Part shown: one piece after another, positions 37,382 through 46,500 of the stretch
Position numbering within the stretch: position 1 is the first letter of the stretch
How the letters are laid out: the number at the start of each line of letters is the position of its first letter
NCBI GenBank assembly: GCA_029781095.1
Contig: JAKOXM010000545.1
Span: 1 to 55,909 of the forward strand
Direction of reading: 5' to 3'
DNA length: 55,909 nucleotides
Source: Bacteroidota bacterium
GTDB lineage: Bacteria > Bacteroidota > Bacteroidia > Chitinophagales > Saprospiraceae
Notes under the pieces: model-generated
The model's database searches: none
Told to the model about the DNA's origin: nothing
The model's input: the letters and a program-made list of their open reading frames with translations, nothing else
Position numbers and translations under genes: made by a program

Positions 37382-40312
37382 TTACTCGGTCCAAATCTCG
37401 TCGGCAAATATCCAGCAGGGGTTTCCGGCGCCTTTGTGCCATGAAGGGCACTTGCCCGGCGACACGCCGATAACGCGTACGTAACGCGCTTTTTGACCCT
37501 TCAGATCTATGACAAAATCTTTTTGCAATACGCCTTTCTCCGTTTGGGGAATGTCATTGAGCGATTCTCCCGCAAGCGTAAAATGTTGGCCATCATCCGA
37601 AATTTCCACCTGCAATTTGACCGGGAAAAATATCCACGAGTTTTCATCCTGCAAAAAACCCGCGCCCAACTTATTGATTTTCTGACTTTTGCCAAGGTCC
37701 AGCACCACGTCGAGGTTCACGCCTTCAAAGCCCTGCCAGTTGCCCGTTCGGAAATCGGCCCCGCCGCGCAGGCCGTCGATAAGGCCGTTGTCGCCATGGG
37801 CCGTGTATTGGGCGTTGTAGCGGGTGTTGTAATGGTCGACAGAGAGCGTAGACGTGTTTCGGGTAAAAACAAAAGTGTCCAACTTGCTGTGTTTGCCATA
37901 ACGTTCTGCAAAAAATGCGATTTTGCCGGAGCCGGTCACCGTGACCGGATGACTGTAGGTTACAGACTGTCCGGATTTGGCTTTTTCATCATTCAGGGTG
38001 TAATAAATCGTGGCATCTTTATCAGCACAACCCAGGGCAATGGTCTGTGATTCTTTGAAAACGCGGGCGCCCTGTGTTATAAAGGGTACGGGCGGCATGG
38101 GAAGTTTTTTTCCGCGATAGCAGAGTTGTAATTTTCCCCACCGGGCAGGCGAATCGGTCATATCGAAGTCGACTTCCCCGCCGCCGGTAATTTCTTCATG
38201 GCCGATCCAGCCTTCGTCGCGTATGCGGCCATTTACTTTCATGCTTTTTATATAAAAATTGCGGGCAGAGACGTCGGCGGCGCGTATGACGAATTTTTTC
38301 CCGGAATCGAGGTTCAAAGTGATTTTTTCAAAAAGCGGAGTGCCCACCGCATAATCCGGGCAGCCGGGCGTAACCGGATATATCCCCATGGCAGACATGA
38401 CAAACCACGCTGACATTTGCCCGCAATCCTCGTTGCCGGAAAGCCCGTCAGGCCGGTCGTGGTACATTTCGTCCATGATCTGCCTGACGCGTTGCTGCGT
38501 TTTCCACGCCTGGCCTGCGTAGTCGTAGAGGTAGGCGATGTGGTGGCTCGGTTCGTTGCCGTGCACATACTGCCCGATCAGCCCGGTGATATCGGCCTGG
38601 TTGCGGCCCGTCGTTCGGGAGGTGGCGCTGAAAAGGCTGTCCAGCTGGGCCGCAAACGCCTCGTCGCCGCCCATCAGATCGATGAGTCCCGGAATATTGT
38701 GCTGCACGGCGAAGCGATATTGCCAGGCGTTTGCCTCCGTGTAATTAAAATTCACCTCGTAGGGATCGAAGGGTTTGTTCCAGGTGGCGTTGCTTTTTGA
38801 GCGAAAAAAGCGGGTTTCGGGATCGAAAAGATTCAAATATGACCAGGATTTTGTCAAATACGGATCATCGACCGAATCCACCCCCACTGCGTCTTCCATT
38901 TGGGCGATGCACCAGTTGTCGAAGGCGTACTCCAGTGTTTTGGATACCGATTCCGACTCCTTGTCGGATGGAATGTAGCCGAGTTGCCTGTACCATTTGA
39001 GGCCGTAGCGGTCGCTGCCGGCGCTTTTATACATGGCTTCGAGCGCTTCTTTCGCATCATAATCGCGGATTCCCTTTACATAGGCGTCGGCAATAACGGG
39101 AATGGCGTGATTGCCGATCATGCAATCCGTCTCGTTGGCCGAGAGCTCCCACACAGGCAGCAGACCGCCCTGTTCGTACTGCCGTAGAAAGGTCTGGATA
39201 AAATCGTTCATGCGTTTCGGTTCCAGGATGGTGTAGAGCGGATCGCAGGCACGGTAGGTATCCCACAACGAAAAAACGGTGTACACGTCGTGGCCTTTGG
39301 CCTGGTGGATGTTGTTGTCGCGCCCCCGGTATTGTCCGTCCACGTCGTTCCAGATGTTCGGTACGATCATGGTGTGGTACAAGGCCGTATAAAAAATGGT
39401 TTTTTGCGCCCCGGTGCCGCCTTCCACTTCAATTTTGGAAAGTTCATGCTCCCATTTTGCCTGCGTTTCGGCCTTTATTTTATCAAAATCGAAGTGATTG
39501 CATTCCGCCTCCAGATTCTTGCGCGCACCTTCGATACTGACGCCGGAGATACCGACCGTGACTACCAGCGGCTCCCCGTCTTCATTAAAGTCGAGCAGCC
39601 CGACAATTGATTTGCCCGTCACAGAAGGGTTGGTTTCGCGGGGGTTAGCGGACATATCGAGTATTTTGGCGTTAAAAAACGGTTTTGAAAACCGCGCTAC
39701 GAAGTAGACGTGTTGCTCCTTTGCCCATGCTTTCGATATGCGATAACCTTCTATTTCGCGGTCGCTGACCCTTTTCATGTGCGAATCGAGCACTTGGTCG
39801 CGGTGGCGCAGGTCAACGAGCAGGTGCCCGCGAACGCGATTTTGTGGAAATGTATAGCGATGCACACCGACGCGCTCCGTTGCGGTCATTTCCGCCTTGA
39901 TGCGGTCTTTTTCGAGAAAAACGGAATAGTAGCCTGCCTGGGCTTTTTCTTTCGATTTTTTAAACGGGGAGGCGTATTTCTCCGGCTCCAGCTCCGCCCG
40001 CCCGGTGTAGGGCATGAACAAAATGTCGCAATAATCGGCTACGCCGGTACCGCTCAGGTGGGTGTGCGAAAAGCCGTACACCAGCGAATCGGAGTAGTGA
40101 TAACCCGAGCACCCGTCCCAGTCCATCATGTCGATGCGGGTATCGGGACTGAGCTGCACGAGCCCGAAAGGCGCCGTTGCGCCGGGGTAAGTATGGCCGT
40201 GGCCGCCCGTGCCGATGAACGGATCGACGAAAGGCAGGAGAGATTCCGGATTTTGGGCGAATGACTGATGCACAGAGACCAGGAGGGACAGGCAAAGCAG
40301 TAGACGGAGCAT
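37382..40312 (-). CDS. GH92-family alpha-mannosidase-like glycoside hydrolase
   Basis: MLRLLLCLSLLVSVHQSFAQ; VDPFIGTGGHGHTYPGATAPFGLVQLSPDTR; VYTVFSLWDTYRACDPLYTI; GNEDCGQMSAWFVMSAMGIYPVTPG. Track start at 40552 reads through repeats and is rejected. Confidence 0.93.
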   Translation of the reverse strand: MLRLLLCLSLLVSVHQSFAQNPESLLPFVDPFIGTGGHGHTYPGATAPFGLVQLSPDTRIDMMDWDGCSGYHYSDSLVYGFSHTHLSGTGVADYCDILFMPYTGRAELEPEKYASPFKKSKEKAQAGYYSVFLEKDRIKAEMTATERVGVHRYTFPQNRVRGHLLVDLRHRDQVLDSHMKRVSDREIEGYRISKAWAKEQHVYFVARFSKPFFNAKILDMSANPRETNPSVTGKSIVGLLDFNEDGEPLVVTVGISGVSIEGARKNLEAECNHFDFDKIKAETQAKWEHELSKIEVEGGTGAQKTIFYTALYHTMIVPNIWNDVDGQYRGRDNNIHQAKGHDVYTVFSLWDTYRACDPLYTILEPKRMNDFIQTFLRQYEQGGLLPVWELSANETDCMIGNHAIPVIADAYVKGIRDYDAKEALEAMYKSAGSDRYGLKWYRQLGYIPSDKESESVSKTLEYAFDNWCIAQMEDAVGVDSVDDPYLTKSWSYLNLFDPETRFFRSKSNATWNKPFDPYEVNFNYTEANAWQYRFAVQHNIPGLIDLMGGDEAFAAQLDSLFSATSRTTGRNQADITGLIGQYVHGNEPSHHIAYLYDYAGQAWKTQQRVRQIMDEMYHDRPDGLSGNEDCGQMSAWFVMSAMGIYPVTPGCPDYAVGTPLFEKITLNLDSGKKFVIRAADVSARNFYIKSMKVNGRIRDEGWIGHEEITGGGEVDFDMTDSPARWGKLQLCYRGKKLPMPPVPFITQGARVFKESQTIALGCADKDATIYYTLNDEKAKSGQSVTYSHPVTVTGSGKIAFFAERYGKHSKLDTFVFTRNTSTLSVDHYNTRYNAQYTAHGDNGLIDGLRGGADFRTGNWQGFEGVNLDVVLDLGKSQKINKLGAGFLQDENSWIFFPVKLQVEISDDGQHFTLAGESLNDIPQTEKGVLQKDFVIDLKGQKARYVRVIGVSPGKCPSWHKGAGNPCWIFADEIWTE

Positions 40313-40417
40313 TTTTATACCTTTTATGTTTTGGAAATCGCCCAAAAGTAACCCGCTTGTTGCAAACGAATCGCTAACGGCTCTCCGGAAAGCGCGCATG
40401 GTTCTATTTTTGCCCAC

Positions 40418-40520
40418 GTAACGCCAACCTCCGGTTGGCAACAAGTAACACCAACCCCGGTTGGCAACACGTAACACCAACCCCCGGTTGGCAACAAGTA
40501 ACACCAGCCTCCGGTTGCCA
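40418..40520. repeat. Four tandem ~27-bp palindromic units
   Basis: gtaacRccaacc(n)ccggttggcaaca[a/c] repeated at 40418, 40445, 40471 and degenerate at 40498; each unit contains ccaacc/ggttgg. Confidence 0.9.
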
Positions 40521-40566
40521 CGATAACCGTCAGCAGCCGCCAGGCAGACCAAAACAGTTCTAAACG

Positions 40567-41976
40567 ATGAAGTATTTTAAATTTGTCCTCTTCGCTGCAC
40601 TCTTGTTGAACGTCGCCGTAGCGCAGGCACAGGCAACCGACAGCACGCTGATCGACGTTCAGATTGAAGGAATTCCCGCCGGAAAAACACGCCTGGTCGG
40701 TGTGTTCGGCGATCGCAACTATCTCGCTGATTCCGCGGTCGTGGATGCAACCGGACATTTTACCTTGAGTCGCAAAAGTCCGCTTCCGGCTGGATTTTAC
40801 ACTTTTCTCCTTCCGGGGGGCAACAAGAACTTTTCCATTCTCATCGACAACGATCAGAAATTCTCGCTGAAAGGCAAAGCCAGCGACATCGGCGGCACCA
40901 TGGAGGTGAACGGTTCGCTCAATACCGAGTTGTTTTATAAAAATTACCGTTTTCAGGCGGCACAGGACCCGGAATTGCAAAAACTGGGTGAAATCCTGCG
41001 CGCCAACCCGGAATCATCGCCGGAATTCAAAAAAGCCAAAGAACGGCAGGACCAGATACTGGCCGACCGCAAGGCGCACCTCGATGAAATATACACCAGA
41101 TACCCGGATGCGTTTTTCACTAAATTCAAGATTGCCGGGCAAAACCCCGACCTGACCTACCCGCGCAAGCCCAACGGCGACATCGACACCCTCGCGCAGG
41201 TGATGTACTACCGCGGTCATTTCTGGGACGGCGTCGATTTTAAGGACAAACGGCTGCTGTACACGCCCGTGATCGGCAACAAACTCCGCCGGTACATCAA
41301 GGATCTGACGCCGCAAAACCGCGATTCCATTATTCCGGTGGCCGACGAGATCATTCGCCGGGTAATTCCTTACAAGGACTATTTCCAGTTTTTTGCCAAC
41401 TGGGTTGCGCTGCAATACGAGAATACCAAAACGACCGTGATGGATGGCGAGGGCGTATACGTACACGTCATCAAAAATTTCTTCACGCCCGAACTCGCCT
41501 ACTGGGATACGCCCGAAGACCTCGCAAAACTGCAAAAACACGCCTGGGAAATGGAAGCCAGCCTGATGGGCAAAAAGGGCCCCGACGTGCGTGCGCTCGA
41601 CGTGAACGGCGAATACAAAAGCATTTACGAGATGACGGCCCCCATCATCGTGGTGTTTATGTACAGCCCCGATTGCGAGCATTGCCAGAAGGATTCACCC
41701 AAAATAGCTGAAATAGCGCGTAACTGGAAAAGCCGCGGCGTCGAATTTTTCGGTATCGGCGTCAACACAAACGAGGCCGACTGGAAAGCCTTTGTGAAGA
41801 AAAACAACTTTCCTTTCACCAATGTGTATGATCCGACCAACCGGGCCATCTACGCCAAATATTTCGTTGACATCACACCGGAATTGTATGTGCTCGATAA
41901 AGATCGCATCATCGTGGCCAAAAACCTGCACGCCGATCAGTTGGAAGATGTGTTTCAGCGCGAGTTGAGACACTAA
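40567..41976 (+). CDS. Thioredoxin/redoxin-family exported protein (DUF4369/DUF5106-like plus TlpA-like domain)
   Basis: Signal peptide; IVVFMYSPDCEHCQKDSPKIAEIARNWKSRGVEFFGIGVNTNEADW; DITPELYVLDKDRIIVAKNL. Confidence 0.88.
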   Translation: MKYFKFVLFAALLLNVAVAQAQATDSTLIDVQIEGIPAGKTRLVGVFGDRNYLADSAVVDATGHFTLSRKSPLPAGFYTFLLPGGNKNFSILIDNDQKFSLKGKASDIGGTMEVNGSLNTELFYKNYRFQAAQDPELQKLGEILRANPESSPEFKKAKERQDQILADRKAHLDEIYTRYPDAFFTKFKIAGQNPDLTYPRKPNGDIDTLAQVMYYRGHFWDGVDFKDKRLLYTPVIGNKLRRYIKDLTPQNRDSIIPVADEIIRRVIPYKDYFQFFANWVALQYENTKTTVMDGEGVYVHVIKNFFTPELAYWDTPEDLAKLQKHAWEMEASLMGKKGPDVRALDVNGEYKSIYEMTAPIIVVFMYSPDCEHCQKDSPKIAEIARNWKSRGVEFFGIGVNTNEADWKAFVKKNNFPFTNVYDPTNRAIYAKYFVDITPELYVLDKDRIIVAKNLHADQLEDVFQRELRH

Positions 41977-42025
41977 TTCTTAATTACAGGTTGTTCTCCC
42001 CTTGATTTACAGATACGCAAAAAAA

Positions 42026-42062
42026 GAGGCGTTCTTACAAATCGCATTGTAAAAACGCCTCA
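42026..42062. terminator. Terminator hairpin between convergent genes
   Basis: gaggcgttcttacaa / ttgtaaaaacgcctc (14/15) flanked by an A7 tract. Confidence 0.65.
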
Positions 42063-42092
42063 ATCCGAATTTCATTTATTGTATTCGTGAGA

Positions 42093-42650
42093 TCAAATTG
42101 AATACAATTTTTTTAGTTTCTCCCAGTTTTCACCATGTGCGGAGAAATATTGTTCTGGTTTGGGCAATTTCGTTTTCGCATACTCCACATTACGGTTGTA
42201 TTCGCTTGTTACTAATTCCCGAATCTGTTGGTCTGTCCAAACCCCTTTCAGCCTTCCAGCTAATTTTCCTAATACGACCGGATCGATCAATTTCAATCCT
42301 GACAGTTCTTTTGTATAGAAGATAATCGTTTGATCGTCTGCATTTTTATCTATCTGGAAATCTTTTACGAGGTGGTAAATCGCAATTTTTCTCAAGTTTT
42401 CATAAGAAGGTTCATTCCTGTAATTGGGAAGTTCTTCCCGGTACATTTTATCCAAATCCTGCCATGTATGTTGGTCCATTTGGAGCATCAGGCTCGTGAC
42501 GGGGTTGTCTGACGACAGTACGCTGGGTGGTGTTTTACTTTCTGCAAGTGGATAATTTTTAGGGGTTTCCTCTGAAGCTTTATTTTGACAAGCGGATAAT
42601 ACGCTCAAAAAGGTTGCTATTGAAAAAACAACCACTGAGAAGTTTTTCAT
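42093..42650 (-). CDS. Putative lipoprotein, unknown function
   Basis: MKNFSVVVFSIATFLSVLSACQNK with lipobox LSAC; ATG at 42650. Confidence 0.7.
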   Translation of the reverse strand: MKNFSVVVFSIATFLSVLSACQNKASEETPKNYPLAESKTPPSVLSSDNPVTSLMLQMDQHTWQDLDKMYREELPNYRNEPSYENLRKIAIYHLVKDFQIDKNADDQTIIFYTKELSGLKLIDPVVLGKLAGRLKGVWTDQQIRELVTSEYNRNVEYAKTKLPKPEQYFSAHGENWEKLKKLYSI

Positions 42651-42673
42651 AACAAATAGTTTTAGAAGATAAA

Positions 42674-42952
42674 TTAAGTATTTTGACGGCAACAAGTAGA
42701 TTGGGCAGCAGTTCCGGTAATCGTGGTGGTAGTATTAACAGACCAAACGTCGCCACCTTCATTCGTATAAGTGTAATAAAACCCGACTGATAAAGGTGCA
42801 TCATGACAACAGTCTGTTCCATCAACGCTGTAAGTTGTTATTCCAGTTGCATGTTCTCCACATTCACAATGTTTTGGATCTGCACCCAAAGCCTGATATA
42901 GGGGCATTAAACAAAAAGGGATGATCAGTAAGGGGAAAAAAATCTTTTTCAT
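42674..42952 (-). CDS. Small Cys-rich exported protein (92 aa)
   Basis: MKKIFFPLLIIPFCLMPLYQALGADPKHCECGEHATGITTYSVDGTDCCHDAPLSVGFYYTYTNEGGDVWSVNTTTTITGTAAQSTCCRQNT. Confidence 0.65.
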   Translation of the reverse strand: MKKIFFPLLIIPFCLMPLYQALGADPKHCECGEHATGITTYSVDGTDCCHDAPLSVGFYYTYTNEGGDVWSVNTTTTITGTAAQSTCCRQNT

Positions 42953-43009
42953 AATCGATGAGCAATTTTGATGGTTGAAAAAATGAAATTCCTAATTCAA
43001 AAATAATGT

Positions 43010-43056
43010 GATTTTTTTGTAAAAGATTTTTTTTGTAAAAGAATTTTTTTGTAAAA
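43010..43056. repeat. Tandem poly-T-containing repeats (ga)TTTTTTT(T)GTAAAA x3
   Basis: gatttttttgtaaaa / gattttttttgtaaaa / gaatttttttgtaaaa. Confidence 0.85.
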
Positions 43057-43111
43057 ATCAAATTTTTTAAATAACAATTTGATTTTAAATGAATTATGCG
43101 GCCTAAATTAC

Positions 43112-43903
43112 TCATTCATTGATGTCCCACTGGTATTCTATAAATGTTATTTTTAATTGCTCTTTGATATATACGTAGGTGTATTTATTCAGAAATTTTT
43201 TCAGGTCGCCGAAATCAGCGGCATACCATTCGAATATTTTGCTCACCCGGGCTTTGGAGGCGGTAATGGTATTGAACGAGGCGTTATTGATAAATGCTTT
43301 TGTGCGGGCATCGAGGGTGGTTTCGAGATTTTCGGCGGTGTACGCGTGGTTCCACAGCGGCGGGCACGACCGCGCGGCGCAATTGATGACAAAATGGATG
43401 CGCGGGTCTTTGAACTGCGGGCGCAGGATGTCGTTCTCGATGTTGTTCAGGCTGTATTTTTTATCTCCGATCCTGATGCGTTTTACGTCCCAGGTTTTGC
43501 CGCCGTCGAAGTTCAGGATGCTCCTGGCCGGGTAGTTATCGACGATCAGTTTGAGTGTAAAAGCGTTGTAGGTGTTGATCCAGAAGGCCATTTTTTCTTC
43601 GCGGGTCCAGTCTTCCTGCACCGGGTTGTCGCTCAGCATGCGGCAGTAGGCATTCAAGGCGTCTTTATCCGTTTTCAGACCTTTGTAATTAACCTTGCCG
43701 GCATCGCTGACGTATTTTTGAAGCAGCGAATCCAGCCCAAGGTGATCGATTGCCGGATGCTGTTGTCCGGAGTCGGGCCCGGCAATGCCAAATTCCAGTC
43801 TGAAACCTGGTGTTGCGGAAGCAACGGTGTCCGTCTTCTGTGCGAATCCGTTGAGGGACAAGGCGCTTGAAAAGAAAGCGGCGAGAAAGGCTTTTTTATA
43901 CAT
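43112..43903 (-). CDS. DUF547-domain secreted protein
   Basis: EKMAFWINTYNAFTLKLIVDNYPARSIL...DPRIHFVINCAARSCPPL. Confidence 0.9.
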   Translation of the reverse strand: MYKKAFLAAFFSSALSLNGFAQKTDTVASATPGFRLEFGIAGPDSGQQHPAIDHLGLDSLLQKYVSDAGKVNYKGLKTDKDALNAYCRMLSDNPVQEDWTREEKMAFWINTYNAFTLKLIVDNYPARSILNFDGGKTWDVKRIRIGDKKYSLNNIENDILRPQFKDPRIHFVINCAARSCPPLWNHAYTAENLETTLDARTKAFINNASFNTITASKARVSKIFEWYAADFGDLKKFLNKYTYVYIKEQLKITFIEYQWDINE

Positions 43904-43943
43904 GGTTTCTGATTTGCAGTGTTTTGATGTTTAAGATTTTTTT

Positions 43944-44279
43944 CCCGCAGATTTGCGCAGAAAAAACACGCAGATTAACGCTGATTTTTTATTTGATCTG
44001 CGCGCATCTGCGGCCTTTTCTGCGTAAATCTGCGGGAAACCCCTTGCGCGATTAAGAGTTTTTCTCCCGCAGATTTGCGCAGAAAAAACACGCAGATTAA
44101 CGCTGATTTTAATTTGTTCTGCGCGCACCTGCGGCCTTTTCTGCACATATCTGCGGGAAACCCCTTGCGCGATTTAAGAGTTTTTTCCCGCAGATTTGCG
44201 CAGAAAAAACACGCAGATTAACGCTGATTTTTTATTTGTTCTGCGCGCATCTGCGGCCTTTTCTGCGCATATCTGCGGG
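43944..44279. repeat. Array of three tandem palindromic units (~93 bp, period ~121 bp)
   Basis: Units 43944-44036, 44066-44157, 44187-44279; ends cccgcagatttgcgcagaaaa / ttttctgcgcatatctgcggg; near-identical spacers aaaccccttgcgcgatttaagagttttt. Confidence 0.9.
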
Positions 44280-44437
44280 AAAACCGACTCAACATATTCT
44301 GAGAAAACGGTCAGGCCGGGTTTTTCGTTTATACCAGACACCGGAAGACCCGAAAGTGTTTTCATGCCGACAATCCTCCACACCTTTTTCTACTTTTGCG
44401 CGTTCTTCCAACCCGAAAACCATTCAACCCAGGTACG

Positions 44438-45343
44438 ATGTCAGTAAAAGTCACCAACCTCGTCAAAATATTTGAAACCCAGCGCGCGGTGGATGATGTG
44501 TCGTTCGAGGCGCATCGGGGAGAAGTGCTCGGATTTCTCGGCCCCAACGGCGCCGGCAAAACGACCACGATGAAAATCATCACCGGCTACCTGCCTCAAA
44601 GCGGCGGCACAGCCGAGGTCTGTGGCTTCGACGTGAACGACAAGCCGATGGAAGCGCGCGCCCGGGTGGGTTACCTGCCCGAGCACAATCCGCTCTACCG
44701 CGATATGTACGTACGCGAATACCTGAATTTTACAGCCGGGGTGCACCGTGTGCCGAATGCCCGGCGCCGTGTGGAGGAAATGGTAGAGCGCACCGGCCTG
44801 AGCAGTCATCGCCACAAACAGATTGGCGAGCTTTCAAAGGGCTACCGGCAGCGCGTAGGTCTGGCGCAGGCGATGCTTCACGACCCGGAAGTACTTATCC
44901 TCGACGAGCCAACTTCCGGCCTCGACCCCAACCAGATCGTGGAGATACGCCAGCTGATAAAAGACCTCGGGAAAGAAAAAACGGTCATCCTCAGCACGCA
45001 CATCCTGGGCGAAGTAGAGGCTGTGTGCGACCGCGCCATCATCATCAACAAAGGCAAACTGGTGGCCAACGCGCCGATCACGGAATTGAAACAACAGTTT
45101 TCGGGTCAGAGCATCGTGACGGTGGAGTTTGCCGAAAGCATTGATAAAAGCCTGCTAACCAGGATTAAAAACGTACAGGTGGTTAAAAGCCTCGGCAAAA
45201 ACCGCTGGGAACTGCGCGCCGCGGCAGAACACGATATTCGCGCCGATATATTTGCCTTCGCCGTATCGAACAAGGCAACCCTGCTGGAATTGAGAAAAGA
45301 AGCCTTCAGCGTGGAAGAAGTTTTCCAGCAATTGACGAAGTGA
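44438..45343 (+). CDS. gldA: Gliding-motility-associated ABC transporter ATP-binding subunit GldA
   Basis: MSVKVTNLVKIFETQRAVDDVSFEAHRGEVLGFLGPNGAGKTTTMKIITGYL...LSKGYRQRVGLAQAMLHDPEVLILDEPTSGLDP. Confidence 0.88.
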   Translation: MSVKVTNLVKIFETQRAVDDVSFEAHRGEVLGFLGPNGAGKTTTMKIITGYLPQSGGTAEVCGFDVNDKPMEARARVGYLPEHNPLYRDMYVREYLNFTAGVHRVPNARRRVEEMVERTGLSSHRHKQIGELSKGYRQRVGLAQAMLHDPEVLILDEPTSGLDPNQIVEIRQLIKDLGKEKTVILSTHILGEVEAVCDRAIIINKGKLVANAPITELKQQFSGQSIVTVEFAESIDKSLLTRIKNVQVVKSLGKNRWELRAAAEHDIRADIFAFAVSNKATLLELRKEAFSVEEVFQQLTK

Positions 45344-45371
45344 TTTTCTTCAATAGCAAAATCGAACGGAC

Positions 45372-45734
45372 ATGCCTGAAAAAGTAAACATCGGGGAAAA
45401 ACTTTCCCTTTTTTCAAAATACTGGAGCCCGAAAATCGCAGGCGAACTGAACGGACAGCAGGTAAAACTGGTGAAATTTAAAGGCGAATTCGTGTGGCAC
45501 AAACATGACCATGAGGACGAAATGTTTTTTGTCTTGAAGGGTCGTTTCAAAATGGAATTCAGAGACAAAACCGTTGAGTTGCAGGAGAATGAATTTTTAA
45601 TCGTGCCGCGCGGCGTAGAGCACCGGCCTGTTGCGGAAGAAGAAGTCGCCGTTATGCTTTTCGAACCCGCAGGCACCCTGAATACCGGCGATGTGCGACA
45701 CGAACTGACCCAAGAAGTGCTTCAGAAAATTTAG
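45372..45734 (+). CDS. Cupin-domain protein
   Basis: FKGEFVWHKHDHEDEMFFVLKGRFKMEFRDKTVELQENEFLIVPRGVEHRPVA. Confidence 0.9.
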   Translation: MPEKVNIGEKLSLFSKYWSPKIAGELNGQQVKLVKFKGEFVWHKHDHEDEMFFVLKGRFKMEFRDKTVELQENEFLIVPRGVEHRPVAEEEVAVMLFEPAGTLNTGDVRHELTQEVLQKI

Positions 45735-45759
45735 AAGTCATTCCCTTTACGAACAGACC

Positions 45760-46491
45760 ATGTTTTCAATATTTAAAAAAGAAATCAACGCGTTTTTTTC
45801 CTCGCTGATCGGTTACATCGTAATCGGAGTGTTTCTGGTGCTCATGGGCCTGGTAATGTGGGTTTTTCCCGACTATAGCGTTCTGGACGGCAATTACGCC
45901 AACCTCGATACCTTGTTCGCCATCGCTCCGATGATCTTCATGTTCCTGATCCCTGCGGTTACGATGCGCACTTTTGCGGAAGAAAAACAAAGCGGCACCA
46001 TCGAGTTGCTGGTTACGCGCCCTATTTCCGACTGGCAGATCGTGGGCGGAAAATTTCTGGCCAGTTTTGCATTGGTCGTTTTTGCCCTGATACCCACGGT
46101 TTTGTATTACATCACCATTTACAAGTTGGGAGCGCCTCCCGGCAACCTGGACTCGGGCGGTATTCTCGGTTCCTATATCGGTTTGTTATTCCTTGCCGGC
46201 GCTTTTGTCGCGATCGGTGTTTTCGCCAGCTCGCTGACCAACAACCAGATCATTGCCTTCGTGCTGGCTACGTTCCTTTGCTTTTTCGTTTACCTCGCGT
46301 TCGGTTTTCTCAGCAGGTTGCCGATCTTTTTCGGTAAAACCGACGACATCGTGCAATCCATCGGCATCGAATACCACTACAACTCCGTCAGTCGCGGCGT
46401 ACTCGACTCGCGGGATGTGGTTTATTTCGTTTCCGTCATTGCGCTGTTTCTCGCGGCCACGGTGTTGTCGCTGGGCCGCAGGAGGTGGTAG
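45760..46491 (+). CDS. gldF: Gliding-motility-associated ABC transporter permease GldF
   Basis: MFSIFKKEINAFFSSLIGYIVIGVFLVLMGLVMWVFPDYSVLD...RTFAEEKQSGTIELLVTRPISDWQIVGGKFLA. Confidence 0.88.
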   Translation: MFSIFKKEINAFFSSLIGYIVIGVFLVLMGLVMWVFPDYSVLDGNYANLDTLFAIAPMIFMFLIPAVTMRTFAEEKQSGTIELLVTRPISDWQIVGGKFLASFALVVFALIPTVLYYITIYKLGAPPGNLDSGGILGSYIGLLFLAGAFVAIGVFASSLTNNQIIAFVLATFLCFFVYLAFGFLSRLPIFFGKTDDIVQSIGIEYHYNSVSRGVLDSRDVVYFVSVIALFLAATVLSLGRRRW

Positions 46492-46500
46492 TCGGGCGGT

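Noticed and set aside
40418-40520. CRISPR-like array
   Set aside because: Units are contiguous palindromes without unique spacers, and no cas genes are nearby.
40312-40552. N-terminal extension of the GH92 protein in the ORF track
   Set aside because: Extension reads through the tandem hairpin repeats; a signal peptide begins at Met 40312.
43944-44279. CRISPR-like array (three repeats)
   Set aside because: Repeats are ~93 bp palindromes with near-identical ~28-bp spacers; not CRISPR architecture.
43931-44475. Small ORFs (69-83 aa) in the repeat array
   Set aside because: Their sequence (FSAQICGRK/RKSAGN) is just translation of the palindromic repeats.
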